A DNA stretch of 64,000 nucleotides from Acidobacteriota bacterium (GTDB lineage: Bacteria; Acidobacteriota; Blastocatellia; Pyrinomonadales; Pyrinomonadaceae): positions 1 to 64,000 of the forward strand of contig QHXQ01000022.1 of the NCBI GenBank assembly GCA_003223935.1. Direction: 5' to 3'. Shown in pieces: positions 19,227 to 28,912 of this stretch. The notes below the pieces were generated by a model that did no database searches, was not told the DNA's origin, and saw only the letters and a list, made by a program, of their open reading frames with translations. The stretch's first letter is position 1. Each line of letters starts with the position of its first letter. The position numbers and the translations under genes were made by a program.

Positions 19227-20600
19227 CTAAAGCAGCGTGCCGCGCAGGATGATCATGGCGACGCTGAAGTAGATGATGAGGCCCGTTACGTCCACCAACG
19301 TGGCGACGAAGGGCGCGGATGATGTGGCCGGGTCGAGACCGGCGCGCCGCAGAGCGAAGGGCAGCATCGAGCCGGCGAGCGAACCCCAGAGCACGATGCC
19401 GACGAGCGCCAGCCCAATGGTCAACGCGATTAAGGGCCAGTGCGGCCCGTAAATGGTCGAGAACGCCGACCAGATCGTGATGCGTAAGAAACCGATGGTG
19501 CCGAGGATCGCGCCGAGCGCGAGGCCCGATAGAAGTTCGCGCCGCATCACATGCCACCAATCGCGCAGCCGCACCTCGCCGACCGCCATCGCGCGAATGA
19601 CGAGCGTCGAAGCCTGCGAGCCGGAGTTGCCGCCGGAAGAGATGATCAAAGGGACGAAGAGCGCGAGCACGACCGCTTTGGCGATCTCGCCTTCAAAAAA
19701 ACCCATCGCCGTCGCCGTGAGCATCTCGCTTAAGAAGAGGATGACCAACCAACCCGCGCGCTTTCGCACCATGCGCCCGATGGTGATCCGCATGTATGGC
19801 TCGTCAAGAGCTTCCGAACCGCCGATCTTCTGTATATCGCGCGTCGCTTCCGCCTCGGCCACGTCGAGCACATCGTCAATCGTGACGATGCCGATGAGCA
19901 TGCCGTCCGTGTCGGTCACGGGCAAGGCGGTGAGCGATGTGCGACGGAACAGGTTGATCGCGTTCGCGTGATCGTCCGTCGCTTTGAGCGCGTCGAAGCG
20001 GTTGTCCATGATCTCCGCGACCGTTCTGTCGAGCGGCGCGAGCAGGAAACTGCGCATGCGTATGTCGTCAATAAGGACGCCGTGCGCGTCCACGACATAG
20101 ACCATGTTCAACGTCTCGCTGTCCTGCCCGTGACTGCGCACGTAGTCGAGCACTTCCTGCACCGTCCAATTCGGCTGCACGGCGATGTAGTGCGGCGTCA
20201 TCAAACGCCCGACGCTGTCTTCGGGATAGCCCAACAGCTTGACAGCTTCAGCGCGCTCCTCTGGACTAAGCAGTGTCAACAGTTGCTTGGTCGCCGCGCC
20301 CGGCAGTTCTTCCAAGAGCCGCGTGCGGTCATCGTCCGCCATGCCGTTGAGGATCGCGGCCACCTCCTCTTGCGCGAGCGATTTCAGCAACTCCTCTTGT
20401 TCTTCGAGCGGCAGGTATTCAAAGGTGGTGGCGGCGAGTTTGCGCGGCAGGACGCGGAACAGCAGCGCTTGATCATCTGTGTGAATTTGAATGATCAGGT
20501 TGGCAATTTCGGAGGGCGGCATCTTTTCCAGCGCCTCGCGCAAGCCGGAGAAGTCGCGCGTGCGCACCGCCGCCGCCAAATCAATTTGTGCTAACGACAT
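19227..20600 (-). CDS. mgtE: MgtE-type magnesium transporter
   Basis: A 457-residue magnesium channel/transporter of full family length. It has the N-domain of superhelical repeats (LREALEKMPPSEIANLIIQI, then LLKSLAQEEVAAILNGMADD), two CBS domains (GRLMTPHYIAVQPNWTVQEV and DRTVAEIMDNRFDALKATDD), a connecting helix, and a C-terminal pore domain with five helices including the FVPLIISSGGNSGSQASTL signature. The CBS and N domains close the pore when cytosolic Mg is high. It is the upstream member of the minus-strand metal-transport group. No Mg riboswitch was recognised in its 100 bp leader. Confidence 0.97.
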   Translation of the reverse strand: MSLAQIDLAAAVRTRDFSGLREALEKMPPSEIANLIIQIHTDDQALLFRVLPRKLAATTFEYLPLEEQEELLKSLAQEEVAAILNGMADDDRTRLLEELPGAATKQLLTLLSPEERAEAVKLLGYPEDSVGRLMTPHYIAVQPNWTVQEVLDYVRSHGQDSETLNMVYVVDAHGVLIDDIRMRSFLLAPLDRTVAEIMDNRFDALKATDDHANAINLFRRTSLTALPVTDTDGMLIGIVTIDDVLDVAEAEATRDIQKIGGSEALDEPYMRITIGRMVRKRAGWLVILFLSEMLTATAMGFFEGEIAKAVVLALFVPLIISSGGNSGSQASTLVIRAMAVGEVRLRDWWHVMRRELLSGLALGAILGTIGFLRITIWSAFSTIYGPHWPLIALTIGLALVGIVLWGSLAGSMLPFALRRAGLDPATSSAPFVATLVDVTGLIIYFSVAMIILRGTLL

Positions 20601-20698
20601 GATGGGGATTGCCTCTCGGAAGATTACAGTAGAGCGGGCCGATAATAAGCCGAGCGGGGATTACTGTCGAGACACAGAGGAAATGATGAGAAGAAATG

Positions 20699-20772
20699 AT
20701 GAAGGCAGAATGATGAATGATGAATTAAAGACGACTATTTTCTAATTCATTATTCATCATTCTGCCTTCATC
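20699..20772. repeat. Intergenic hairpin, AATGATG / GCAGAATGATG words
   Basis: The left arm 20699-20728 (GATGAAGGCAGAATGATGAA and onward) and right arm 20743-20772 are near-perfect complements, with tandem AATGATG / ATGATGA 7-mers. It lies 8 bp beyond the stop of the minus-strand VWA gene, between it and mgtE. The same words recur at 52215-52295. Confidence 0.92.
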
Positions 20773-20779
20773 GTTGCTC

Positions 20780-22027
20780 TTAAGGTTTGCGGTCGGGCGG
20801 CGTCAGCTTATTGCGGTTGGGCGCGGGCGCGCTGATGTTGCCGGCAGTGGCGATGCGCCCCGTGCGCGTGATGGCGATGCGCTTGTCGCGTTTGTCGTTG
20901 CTGGCGATCTGCACGCGGATCGCATGGAACTGGCCGTCGCGCGCTTTGTTGGTCGGGTAGTAGCCGATGACGTACTGCGTGCGCAGGTCGCGCGTGATGT
21001 CCTGCGCGATCTGCGGTAGCTCCGAGATTGAGTTGGGGAAGAAGGCGCGCCCGCCCGTCTCGGTCGCCAACTTATTGATCAGGTTGACGGCCTTGTCCTT
21101 CGTGCTCTTGCGGATCAAGCCGCCGTTCTGCGCGTCGAGTTCGCCGGTGAAGCCGATGACGTAGAGTTGCACGTCCATCTCACGTAGGCGCGCGAACAGC
21201 TCAGACTCTTTGTAAAAGCTGGAACGGTCTTCGCCATCGGTGACGAGGATGAGCGCGCGACGGCGGCGGTCGTTCAGGTCATTGCCCTTTTTGTAATTGG
21301 CGACGCGCTCGGCCGACAGCAGCGTGGCATCAATGATCGCGGTCTGCCCGCCTTCGATGTAGAGGTTGTCGAGCGCGTCCATCAAGGCGTTTTCGTCGGC
21401 GGTGAAGTCTTGCAGGACTTCGATCTTGTCGCTGCTGATGAAGCGCACGAGAAACGTCTCGTCGCCCGACTTGTTGCTGTTGATGATCGTCTTGGCGGCA
21501 TCAATCACTTGATTGAGGAGCGGGCGCATCGAGCCGGAATTATCAACGACCAAGCCATAGCTGATCGGCACTTCCTCGCGCGTAAAGAACTTGATCTCCT
21601 GCGGCACGCTGTCCTCATAGACGCGGAAGTCGGCTTGCTGAACATCATGCACAGGCCGGTTGTTGCGATCAATCACGCGCACGTTCAGGTTCACCAGATT
21701 GGTATCAATCGTGATGAGTTCATCTGGATTGATCTCCTGACCTTCGGGCGTCGGCGTCGGCGTGGGCGTTTGCGATGAAGGCTTGACCTGTATGACCGGC
21801 CCCGGCTGGTTCGTGCTCGGCGTGGGCGTCGGTTGCTGCGACGTTTGCGTCGTCGTGGTCGTGGTCGGGCGCGTTTGTTGGTTCGCGTTGGTGACGGCGC
21901 GACGCGGGCGCTGTTGCGCGTTAGTTGTGGGCAGCAGCGCGGCGAGCGTCGCGCAGGCGGCGACGAGCAAGAGCGCGCCGAGCGTGGCGATGCGGCGCAA
22001 GGTGCGATCAGCGTGCAGACGAAACAT
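20780..22027 (-). CDS. Exported VWA-domain protein (first of a pair)
   Basis: A 415-residue exported protein. A hydrophobic N-terminal segment (GALLLVAACATLAALLPTTNA) is followed by a Thr/Gln/Pro-rich linker, a short beta region (LNVRVIDRNNRPVHDVQQAD) and a von Willebrand factor A domain with the MIDAS motif VDNSGSM, plus VTDGEDRSSF and GYYPTNKARDGQFHAIRVQI. VWA domains bind ligands through a metal ion; the partner here is unknown. Start 22027 is preferred because GGGGGAG lies upstream and the signal segment follows; an open frame continues to 22228 without such features. A second, related VWA gene lies directly upstream. Confidence 0.88.
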   Translation of the reverse strand: MFRLHADRTLRRIATLGALLLVAACATLAALLPTTNAQQRPRRAVTNANQQTRPTTTTTTQTSQQPTPTPSTNQPGPVIQVKPSSQTPTPTPTPEGQEINPDELITIDTNLVNLNVRVIDRNNRPVHDVQQADFRVYEDSVPQEIKFFTREEVPISYGLVVDNSGSMRPLLNQVIDAAKTIINSNKSGDETFLVRFISSDKIEVLQDFTADENALMDALDNLYIEGGQTAIIDATLLSAERVANYKKGNDLNDRRRRALILVTDGEDRSSFYKESELFARLREMDVQLYVIGFTGELDAQNGGLIRKSTKDKAVNLINKLATETGGRAFFPNSISELPQIAQDITRDLRTQYVIGYYPTNKARDGQFHAIRVQIASNDKRDKRIAITRTGRIATAGNISAPAPNRNKLTPPDRKP

Positions 22028-22278
22028 GACGGATAATTTCTCCCCCGGCTCTGGCTTTTCCGCCGCACAGTCAGAAGCGCCCGGCACGCCCAACCTGTTT
22101 AAGAGTTGAGAGGTGTTCGCGGGCGCTTCTTCGGACGAGCCAAACATTTTGGCTGTGGCGCGCGGCTGGGGCAAAGAGCCTAATAATCTTTCAAGCGTCG
22201 AGCGCCCTGCGGGGCGCTTCGCGGACACTTTTTAGAAGAACTTCGAGCCGCGAGCGTTGCCAATCTTCGGCCAACTTA

Positions 22279-23400
22279 CTAACGCGGGTTCAACGTCGCA
22301 TAATAACCGTCTTTACTGCGCACGAACAGGTGCGGCAGCCCGCGCGGCGGCGTGACCTTGACCTTGATGCGATGCCAGCGCCCGTCGTTCGTGAAGTTCG
22401 ACGGCTTATAGCCGATGGAATACTGATGGCGCAACTCGATGGCGATGCGCTCGAAGATTTCGTTCATCTCGGCGGCCGATTTCGGGAAGAAAGCCTTGCC
22501 GCCTGAGACGGACGCCAACTCGTCTAGGATCGCTTCGCCCGCGACATCCAGTTCGCTCCCGCCGCCGCCCTCGATGCCGATGCCGTAGATGAGCACGTCG
22601 GTCTCTTTGAGCATCTTGCGCAGTTCGCTGAAGGTGTAGCGCGAGTTGTTGTCCTGCCCGTCGCTGATGACAAGAAGCGCACGCTTGGGATGGACGCCGT
22701 GCGAGACGCGCTCGACGCCGAGATAGCAAGCATCATAGAGCGCCGTCTGCCCCTTCGTCTGCACGAAGGTCAACTTGTCGAGCATCGCATCACTGTCGCG
22801 CGTCTTGTCCATCAAGAGTTGCGCGCGCGAATTGAAGCCGATCAAAAAATACTCGTCGTTGTTGTGGCTCGTATCAATAAAGTGGCGCAGGGCTTCGCGC
22901 GCCTTCTGAATCTTGTCGCCGCTCATCGAGCCGGACACGTCGAAGATGACGCCGAGACTGATCGGCACGTCCTCGTCCGAGAAAAAAGTGATCTGCTGCG
23001 GCTCTTTGTCATCAAAGACGGTGAACGCGTCTTTGTTAAGACCGGTCACATAACGGTTGTACACGTCCGTCAGCGTGACGTTGAGCAAGACGAGATCGGC
23101 GTTGACGATCACCTGTTCGCCGTCGGCAACGGGTGTGCCGACCACCGTCGAAGCGTTCGCCGCAGCCGCGACGGGCGTGGCGACCGGCGCACCGCTCGTC
23201 AGACTATTCGTCGCGCCGCTTGTGCTCGCCGTGTTCGGCGTGGGCGACGGGGCGGCGGCCGTAGCGCCTTGATTGGCCGTGGCCGGCGGTTGTTTCTGTT
23301 GGGCGATGACGGGCGCGAGCGCGACGGCAGCAAGCAGTGCGACGAGCGCAGAGCGAGAGACGAGAGCGACTGAAACGTAGAGGTGTCGCGGCGGTCTCAT
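22279..23400 (-). CDS. Exported VWA-domain protein (second of a pair)
   Basis: A 373-residue paralogue of the neighbouring VWA protein. It has a signal peptide (ALVALLAAVALAPVIAQQ), a Pro/Thr/Ala/Ser-rich spacer, the strand LVLLNVTLTDVYNRYVTGL, then the VWA domain with the MIDAS sequence FDVSGSMSGDK, VISDGQDNNSRYTFSELRKM and the shared C-terminal motif HQYSIGYKPSNFTNDGRWHR. AGGAGGG 5 nt upstream decides for ATG 23400. Such pairs are frequent in acidobacterial genomes, but their function is not established. The pair is transcribed on the minus strand with about 250 bp between the genes, enough for a separate promoter. Confidence 0.9.
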   Translation of the reverse strand: MRPPRHLYVSVALVSRSALVALLAAVALAPVIAQQKQPPATANQGATAAAPSPTPNTASTSGATNSLTSGAPVATPVAAAANASTVVGTPVADGEQVIVNADLVLLNVTLTDVYNRYVTGLNKDAFTVFDDKEPQQITFFSDEDVPISLGVIFDVSGSMSGDKIQKAREALRHFIDTSHNNDEYFLIGFNSRAQLLMDKTRDSDAMLDKLTFVQTKGQTALYDACYLGVERVSHGVHPKRALLVISDGQDNNSRYTFSELRKMLKETDVLIYGIGIEGGGGSELDVAGEAILDELASVSGGKAFFPKSAAEMNEIFERIAIELRHQYSIGYKPSNFTNDGRWHRIKVKVTPPRGLPHLFVRSKDGYYATLNPR

Positions 23401-23682
23401 AAACCCTCCTGATGTTTGGAGTCCACGGAGAACTCCGGCGAAGCGAAACAGACCAAGCGCCGGATGATCGTAGAGCTTGACGCTTGCGCACGAGCGGCAC
23501 AGCAAGCGTTAGGGATGTCCAAGTTGTCCTGACCAAAGCAGGCGCGACGAGTTGGGGAGACTCCGGGAAACCGCTCGCATTGTACGACTCGCACACGCCG
23601 CACGCAAGGCACATCTATGATCAAACGGTCATTACGCTGCAACTTTTTATTCGAGCCGACGTGTTAGACGGACGCCTGCGTG

Positions 23683-23726
23683 AAAAAAACCGCTCGCAAG
23701 TGCTGAAGGACTTACGAGCGGCTTTA
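23683..23726 (-). terminator. Rho-independent terminator on the minus strand
   Basis: Read on the minus strand, AAGCCGCTCGTAAG pairs with CTTGCGAGCGGTT and is followed by TTTTTT. It lies 33 bp beyond the stop of the frameshifted gene at 23759-25364. The rest of the 358 bp gap (23401-23758) holds no recognised gene. Confidence 0.88.
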
Positions 23727-23758
23727 TGTTCAGGCACGACTGAGCGACGTGCCGCGCC

Positions 23759-25364
23759 TCAAGACCCTCTGACGAGGAACACATCCCACGCCCACCGTCC
23801 AACCTGCGCCCCGTGCGCATCATAGACCTTCGCTCGATAACGGAAATGATTGCCGTACTCGTCCGTGCGCCGCGCCTCTTTGTAGTCGAGATCAATTCGC
23901 ATCACACCGAGCGACGGCAGCGTGTGCAACTCTTCGGGTTGTGAGAGACCGTCATGATTCGCATCTTGCCACAGTCGTAAGCGCGAGAAGACCGCATCGC
24001 GGCTGTCAATCACACCGTCACCATTGCCGCCCTGCTGTGGCTTGTCGTACTCAGCGAGGGCAAGAAATCCATTTGGCGTGGTTGAGAGCGGCTGCGGTGT
24101 GATGTCACCGAATAGTTCCGTGCCGTTATCAATCACACCGTTACCGTTGCGGTCGAGCGCAAGCCAAGCATCATCGGAATTAGCGACTGTCCATGCCAGC
24201 CGCTCGCGGGTGCCGTCAGCATTGAGATCGAAGTTGACGCCGTTTTGTGGATTGGTCAAGGCGAAGCCGTTGCCGGCCACGTCGATCAGGATAGGGCTGT
24301 ATTCACATGCGCAAGCCTCTGAGTCCCAGTATCCGTTAATGTGACCATTGTCCGTGCTGCAATCCTGCGGGGCGCACCCACCGTCGGCAATCTGAACGCC
24401 GCGATGGTGAGCGCTTAAAATTGGAGATAAGATTGGGTGAGCAAGTTGTGCCGTCACTTTTCTTACATAGCACAGTCTCCAAATCTTTTCGTGCATCACG
24501 CAGTCCAAGTAGCTCAATGCTGTCATCAAAAACGTTATGCGAGTAGGTACAACCGCTACCACCGGTTCCACAGTCGAGATGCTGAGTAGTAACAAAAACT
24601 GTGTTGCAAGGAAGCGTTGGGTCCTGAAGCAGCAAGAACTTCCACAAAGGGAAGTTCTCGTTGTTCAATATTGCCGGCGCGTATGTGCTTTGTAAGCTGG
24701 CATTCTGGAATAACAACAAGGGTGGCCTACTGGGAAGGGCCGACCGGTCTGGTGGTATTGGTCTGATTAGCGGCACTTTGGGGTTAAACTTCCGCTTGGG
24801 ATCGGTAGGATCGGGATACAGTATATCGCCTCCGTTCCACGCCGTCCCATCAGTAAACGTAACAAATTCCACCATTATTCGCGCGCGCGTAATCTTCTCA
24901 GGATAACCGAGTTCTACCAACGCTGCCTTAATAAAAGGTAAGTTGGCTTCGAGCAGCTTAACGTCCACGCTCTCGCCGGGTAAGACTTGCTTCTGCGCCC
25001 CGGCGTCTTGAGCGTCTGAAGGGTCAAGCCCGTAAACCAATTTTTCACTGAAAGTCGATATCGTCTCAGAAGTCCCTTCCGGTCGGGGGAAGGATAGATC
25101 AAGCACTATGCGTGCGATGGGTTTGTCGGAGACGTTCTGCACAGTCACCGTTAGCCCCTTTAGCCAATCATCTTCCTCCAAGAAATTTTTGCCTAACTCA
25201 ATAGGCTTACCTTTAGTTTTTAGCTTAAGTATTTTTATCGGCTCTGTACGCCATGATAGTTTATTGATGACTCGTTCCTGCCCTTGTGCAAATCCGCTCA
25301 CGGGCAGAAGCATAGCCACACCTATTAGGTTCAGAAGCATTTTGCTTACGTTGAGAGAGGACAC
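23759..25364 (-). pseudogene. Secreted acidobacterial-type protein broken by one frameshift
   Basis: Two overlapping frames (24336-25364 and 23759-24595) together make one protein of about 534 residues. The first part has a signal peptide (MLLNLIGVAMLLPVSGFAQG) and a conserved domain with TVTVQNVSDKPIARIVLDLSF. The second continues with a Cys-rich bridge (DGGCAPQDC, then [19 protein letters not shown]) and EF-hand/dockerin-like Asp/Asn segments ([35 protein letters not shown]), ending [12 protein letters not shown]. The frames need joining near 24410-24430, where the coding strand reads AATTTTAAGC; one base too many in the T-run would explain it. The start is GTG 25364 with AAGGAG 8 nt upstream. 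By eye, base composition is less GC-rich than in neighbours. Sequencing error is possible. Confidence 0.72.
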
Positions 25365-25623
25365 GGGAATTCTCCTTATTGAGAAGAGAACAGCAACGCT
25401 CTGAAAGTCAAAAGAAGAGAGATGAGCCTTCTAGCTCTAAGCTGTTCAGGTTTATATGAGACTGACAGCGCGAGTTGTCAGCAGGGCTACGAGGCAAGCG
25501 AACGATAGTCTTGTCAAGCGTGAAAGTCAACGAAATTGTTCAAGCAACATTCCGCTGCAACTTTCTCGGCACAGCAGCGTGTAAGCGGACGCCCGCGCGT
25601 GGGTGCGGACGCAGCACGCATGT

Positions 25624-25629
25624 TATACT
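25624..25629 (+). promoter_or_regulatory. Possible -10 element for the secretion operon
   Basis: TATACT followed by CAAGCG lies about 60 nt before the gspF start. The clear tRNA promoter at 48588 has the similar TATAATCAAGCG. The -35 region is poor (GGGTGC), so support is weak. Confidence 0.3.
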
Positions 25630-25654
25630 CAAGCGCAAATTTTCCTCATTGATT

Positions 25655-25689
25655 CAATGAATCAATGAACCAATGAATCAATCGTAACG
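25655..25689. repeat. Short tandem array ATGAATCA preceding gspF
   Basis: ATGAATCA, ATGAACCA, ATGAATCA and ATC form an 8-bp tandem array that opens with the small palindrome TTGATTC-AAT-GAATCAA. It ends 5 nt before ATG 25690 and leaves no Shine-Dalgarno site. The word length is 8, not 7 as in most other arrays here. Confidence 0.75.
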
Positions 25690-26922
25690 ATGGCTGAGTT
25701 TATTTGTCGTTTGGGCACGCCGGCGGGCGAGGTGGTGACGCGGACGGTCGAGGCGGCCGGCGTGCAAGAGGCGCGCGTGCGGCTTGAGAGCGAGGGCTTT
25801 CGCGTCTTCTCGGTTGCACCGCCACGAACGCGCGGCGCGGCGGCGCTCACGCGCGGCGGACGCGGCGGCACGCAGGCGCGCGTCAAGGCGGGCGACTTCC
25901 TGCTGTTCAATCAACAACTCGCCGCGCTTATCCGCGCCGGCATCCCGATCCTGCAATCCATTGCGATGCTGCGCCGCCGGGCGACGAGCGCGCGCCTGCG
26001 TTCGCTGCTTGGCGACGTGGAAGAGAAGATACGCGGCGGCATGGCTTTGTCGGCGGCGTTCGCGGCGCAAGGGCCGGTCTTTCCGCGCATCTACACCGCT
26101 TCGATCCTCGCGGGCGAACGCTCTGGCGCGCTCGACGACGTGCTCAATCGCTACAACGCTTACATGCGGCGCGGCGTCGAAGTCCGACGCAAGATTCGCG
26201 GCGCGCTCGCCTATCCGATCTTTCTGTTGTGCGCCTCAGGCGGCATGGTCACGTTCTTGACGCTCTACGTCGTGCCGCGCATGCAGCGCCTGTTTCAAGG
26301 CTTCAATCAAAATCTGCCGTTTATTACGACGGTCGTGGTCGGCATCTCCGGTTGGGTTGCGGCGAACATCTTCTGGTTCGGGCCTCTGCTGCTCGGTCTC
26401 ATCGCGGTCTTGGTCTTCTGGACGCGCACGCCTGCGGGCCAAGTCTTCGTGGATCGCGTGCTGCTGCACGTGCCGATTGCCGGGCAACTGATCCGCCAAC
26501 TCGCCATCGCGCAAGTCACACGCTCGCTCTCGACACTACTGGCGGGCGGCATCACGCTTGTCGAATCTTGGGAGATCGCGGCCGAGTCAATCACGAACCG
26601 CGAGTTACGCGCGCGTAGTTCAAGCATCTTGCCGCTCGTGCGCGAAGGGCGTTCGTTTACGGAGAGTCTGGAGACCGCCGGTTGGATTCCGCCGCTTGCG
26701 CTCGACATGATCGGCGTGGGCGAGCGTTCAGGCAGTTTGCGCGAGATGTTGGAGGAGGTGGCAACCTTCTATGATGCCGAATCCGAAGTGCGGCTTGAAC
26801 AGTTGACGACGGTGCTTGAACCTGCAATTCTGTTGGTGATGGGCGGGGTCGTGATCACGATCCTCTTAGCCATCTACCTGCCGATTGTGCAGTCCATCTC
26901 GAATGTCTCGACGATGCGCTAG
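25690..26922 (+). CDS. Type II secretion / type IV pilus inner-membrane platform protein (GspF/PilC)
   Basis: A 410-residue polytopic inner-membrane protein of the GspF/PilC family, the platform that the assembly ATPase acts on. It contains two T2SSF domains: the first at about 65-190 (FLLFNQQLAALIRAGIPILQ, then LDDVLNRYNAYMRRGVEVRR) and the second at about 268-395 (QLAIAQVTRSLSTLLAGGI, then ALDMIGVGERSGSLREMLEE). Three transmembrane helices follow the family layout, the last being LLVMGGVVITILLAIYLPIV. The N-terminus reads AEFICRLGTPAGEVV, a short beta domain. It is the first gene of a six-gene run F-E-D-G-G-M. ATG 25690 has no SD. Confidence 0.95.
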   Translation: MAEFICRLGTPAGEVVTRTVEAAGVQEARVRLESEGFRVFSVAPPRTRGAAALTRGGRGGTQARVKAGDFLLFNQQLAALIRAGIPILQSIAMLRRRATSARLRSLLGDVEEKIRGGMALSAAFAAQGPVFPRIYTASILAGERSGALDDVLNRYNAYMRRGVEVRRKIRGALAYPIFLLCASGGMVTFLTLYVVPRMQRLFQGFNQNLPFITTVVVGISGWVAANIFWFGPLLLGLIAVLVFWTRTPAGQVFVDRVLLHVPIAGQLIRQLAIAQVTRSLSTLLAGGITLVESWEIAAESITNRELRARSSSILPLVREGRSFTESLETAGWIPPLALDMIGVGERSGSLREMLEEVATFYDAESEVRLEQLTTVLEPAILLVMGGVVITILLAIYLPIVQSISNVSTMR

Positions 26923-27013
26923 ATGCGGGGCAGTCAATCCGGTCATTTAGTGCATCTGATACACTTTGGACTAGAAAACCCCCCGGCGCGAAACTCGAAC
27001 CCGAACGGAATCT

Positions 27014-28732
27014 ATGACGACCTCTCTTGAAAACACGACGCCGCGCACGCACGGCCACAACGCGCCTGCGCCGCTCCCAGAAATCGGCTTGCCCCCGGAG
27101 GTGCGCGCTGCCCAAGAACTCGCGCGCCGCTATCGTCTGCCCTACATAGACCTGTTGCCGCCCGACGGCCCTTCGCCGATTGACTACGCGATCTTGGCCG
27201 AGCTGCCCGTTGACCTGATGGTGCGCAATCAGTTCGTGCCCCTGCGCCGCGAAGGCCGCCGCCTGCACGTGGCGATGGCCGACCCGACCGACCTCGAACG
27301 CTTGGACGAATTAGCCAGCGCTCTGCACGCGCGCATCGTCCCGCACGTGGCCACGGCCGGCGCGATTGATGTGGTCTTGCGCAAAGGCGATGCGACACAG
27401 CGCGTCTTGCAAGAGGCTGCGTCGGGTTTTCGCATCTCGCTCGTCAAAGAGACGGAGCAGGGTGAAGAGGTCTTAGACCTTGATCGTCTGGCGACCGACT
27501 CGGACATGTCGCCGATCATCAAACTGGTTGACACGATCATCTATAACGCGATGGAGTCGCGCGCTTCAGATATACACATTGAGACGCGCGACACAGAGGT
27601 GCAGGTCAAGTACCGGATTGACGGCGCGCTCTACGCCAAAGTTGATCCGATTGACATCTCGTATCATCAGACCTTGATCTCGCGCATCAAGGTTATGTCT
27701 GAATTAGATATTGCCGAGCGGCGCATCCCGCAAGACGGTCGCTTCCGCGTCCGCTACAAGGGGCGCAACGTTGACTTCCGCGTCTCGGTCATGCCGACCG
27801 TGCACGGCGAGGATGCGGTCATTCGTATTCTCGACAAGGAGCAGATCAACGAGAAGTTTCGCAATCTGAACTTGGACGTAGTCGGCTTCGACGAAGATGA
27901 CCTGCGCCACTTCCGCCGCTACATCGCAGAGCCTTACGGCATGGTGCTGGTGACAGGCCCGACCGGCTCAGGTAAGACGACTACTCTGTACGCTGCCTTA
28001 AACGAGATCAGAAACGAAGAAGACAAGATCATCACCATCGAAGACCCGGTCGAGTATCAACTGCACGGCATCACGCAGATTCCCGTGAATGAGAAAAAAG
28101 GTCTCACGTTTGCGCGGGGCTTGCGTTCGATCCTGCGTCACGACCCCGATAAGATCATGGTCGGCGAAATCCGCGACGAAGAGACGGCGCAGATCGCGAT
28201 TCAGTCGGCGCTCACAGGCCACTTGGTCTTTACCACCGTCCACGCCAACAACGTGATTGACGTGATCGGGCGTTTCTTGAACATGGGCGTCGAGCCTTAT
28301 AATTTCGTCTCGTCTTTGAACTGCGTGCTGGCGCAGCGCCTCGTGCGCGTGCTCTGCGAAGTCTGCAAGCGGCCGTATCATCCGGCGGACGACGAACTGA
28401 TCGAAGCGGGCTTGAAACCGTCCGAGTATTGCGACGGCATCTTTTACATGAGCGTTGGCTGCGACGCTTGCAACCACACGGGCTATCGCGGGCGCACAGC
28501 CATCCACGAGTTGCTCGATCTCTCGGACGACATCCGCGAGATGATCATCGAGCGCCGGCCGGGTTCGGAAGTGCGGCGCGCCGCCGAGGCCGAAGGACTC
28601 GCGTCCTTGCGCACGTCTGCGCTCAAAAAGGTCTTAGCCGGCACCTCGACGCTGCACGAGATCAACCGCGTCACGTTCGTCGAAGAAGTTAAGCTGAACG
28701 GAAACGGGAACGCAGTAGGCAGTAAGCCGTAG
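27014..28732 (+). CDS. Secretion/pilus assembly ATPase (GspE/PilB)
   Basis: A 572-residue hexameric AAA-type ATPase that powers pseudopilus or pilus assembly from the cytoplasmic face. It has an N-terminal MshEN/GspE-N domain (about 35-150), the Walker A motif GPTGSGKTTT (about residue 315), Asp box ITIEDPVEYQL, Walker B DKIMVGEIRDEETA, His box TGHLVFTTVHANN, and the C-terminal zinc site with two CxxC pairs (CEVCKRPYHP and CDACNHTGYRG, about residues 448-485). The full motif set argues for an extension-type ATPase rather than PilT. It is 91 bp after the F gene. The last five codons and the stop lie within a degenerate 7-mer array (GTAGGCA words). Confidence 0.96.
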   Translation: MTTSLENTTPRTHGHNAPAPLPEIGLPPEVRAAQELARRYRLPYIDLLPPDGPSPIDYAILAELPVDLMVRNQFVPLRREGRRLHVAMADPTDLERLDELASALHARIVPHVATAGAIDVVLRKGDATQRVLQEAASGFRISLVKETEQGEEVLDLDRLATDSDMSPIIKLVDTIIYNAMESRASDIHIETRDTEVQVKYRIDGALYAKVDPIDISYHQTLISRIKVMSELDIAERRIPQDGRFRVRYKGRNVDFRVSVMPTVHGEDAVIRILDKEQINEKFRNLNLDVVGFDEDDLRHFRRYIAEPYGMVLVTGPTGSGKTTTLYAALNEIRNEEDKIITIEDPVEYQLHGITQIPVNEKKGLTFARGLRSILRHDPDKIMVGEIRDEETAQIAIQSALTGHLVFTTVHANNVIDVIGRFLNMGVEPYNFVSSLNCVLAQRLVRVLCEVCKRPYHPADDELIEAGLKPSEYCDGIFYMSVGCDACNHTGYRGRTAIHELLDLSDDIREMIIERRPGSEVRRAAEAEGLASLRTSALKKVLAGTSTLHEINRVTFVEEVKLNGNGNAVGSKP

Positions 28733-28750
28733 GCTGTAGGCGGTCGCAGA
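28713..28750. repeat. 7-mer array GTAGGCA overlapping the end of the ATPase gene
   Basis: Words GTAGGCA, GTAAGCC, GTAGGCT, GTAGGCG and GTCGCAG run in tandem. The TAG stop of the ATPase gene is inside the array (28730-28732), so its C-terminal VGSKP is encoded by repeat sequence. Only one arm is clear. Confidence 0.7.
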
Positions 28751-28912
28751 ACTGCCCAATGCCTGACTTCGACGGTTCGCTTTTAAGGAACGCTTCCCGC
28801 GCATGAACGTGTAAGCAGACGAGCCGCTGCGCTTGTTACCTGTGGCCCGCGCGCGGCAACAGCTTCTCCGGCGGATTGAACTACTGACCACCGTTTTAAG
28901 ATGAGGATTGCG

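Noticed and set aside
20601-20698. A Mg-sensing riboswitch in the leader of mgtE.
   Set aside because: Only about 100 bp, with no recognisable M-box features; the clear structure there is the downstream hairpin of another gene.
23484-23825. A 113-codon plus-strand open frame upstream of the VWA genes.
   Set aside because: It runs through a clear minus-strand terminator and into the end of the frameshifted gene, with no ribosome-binding site.
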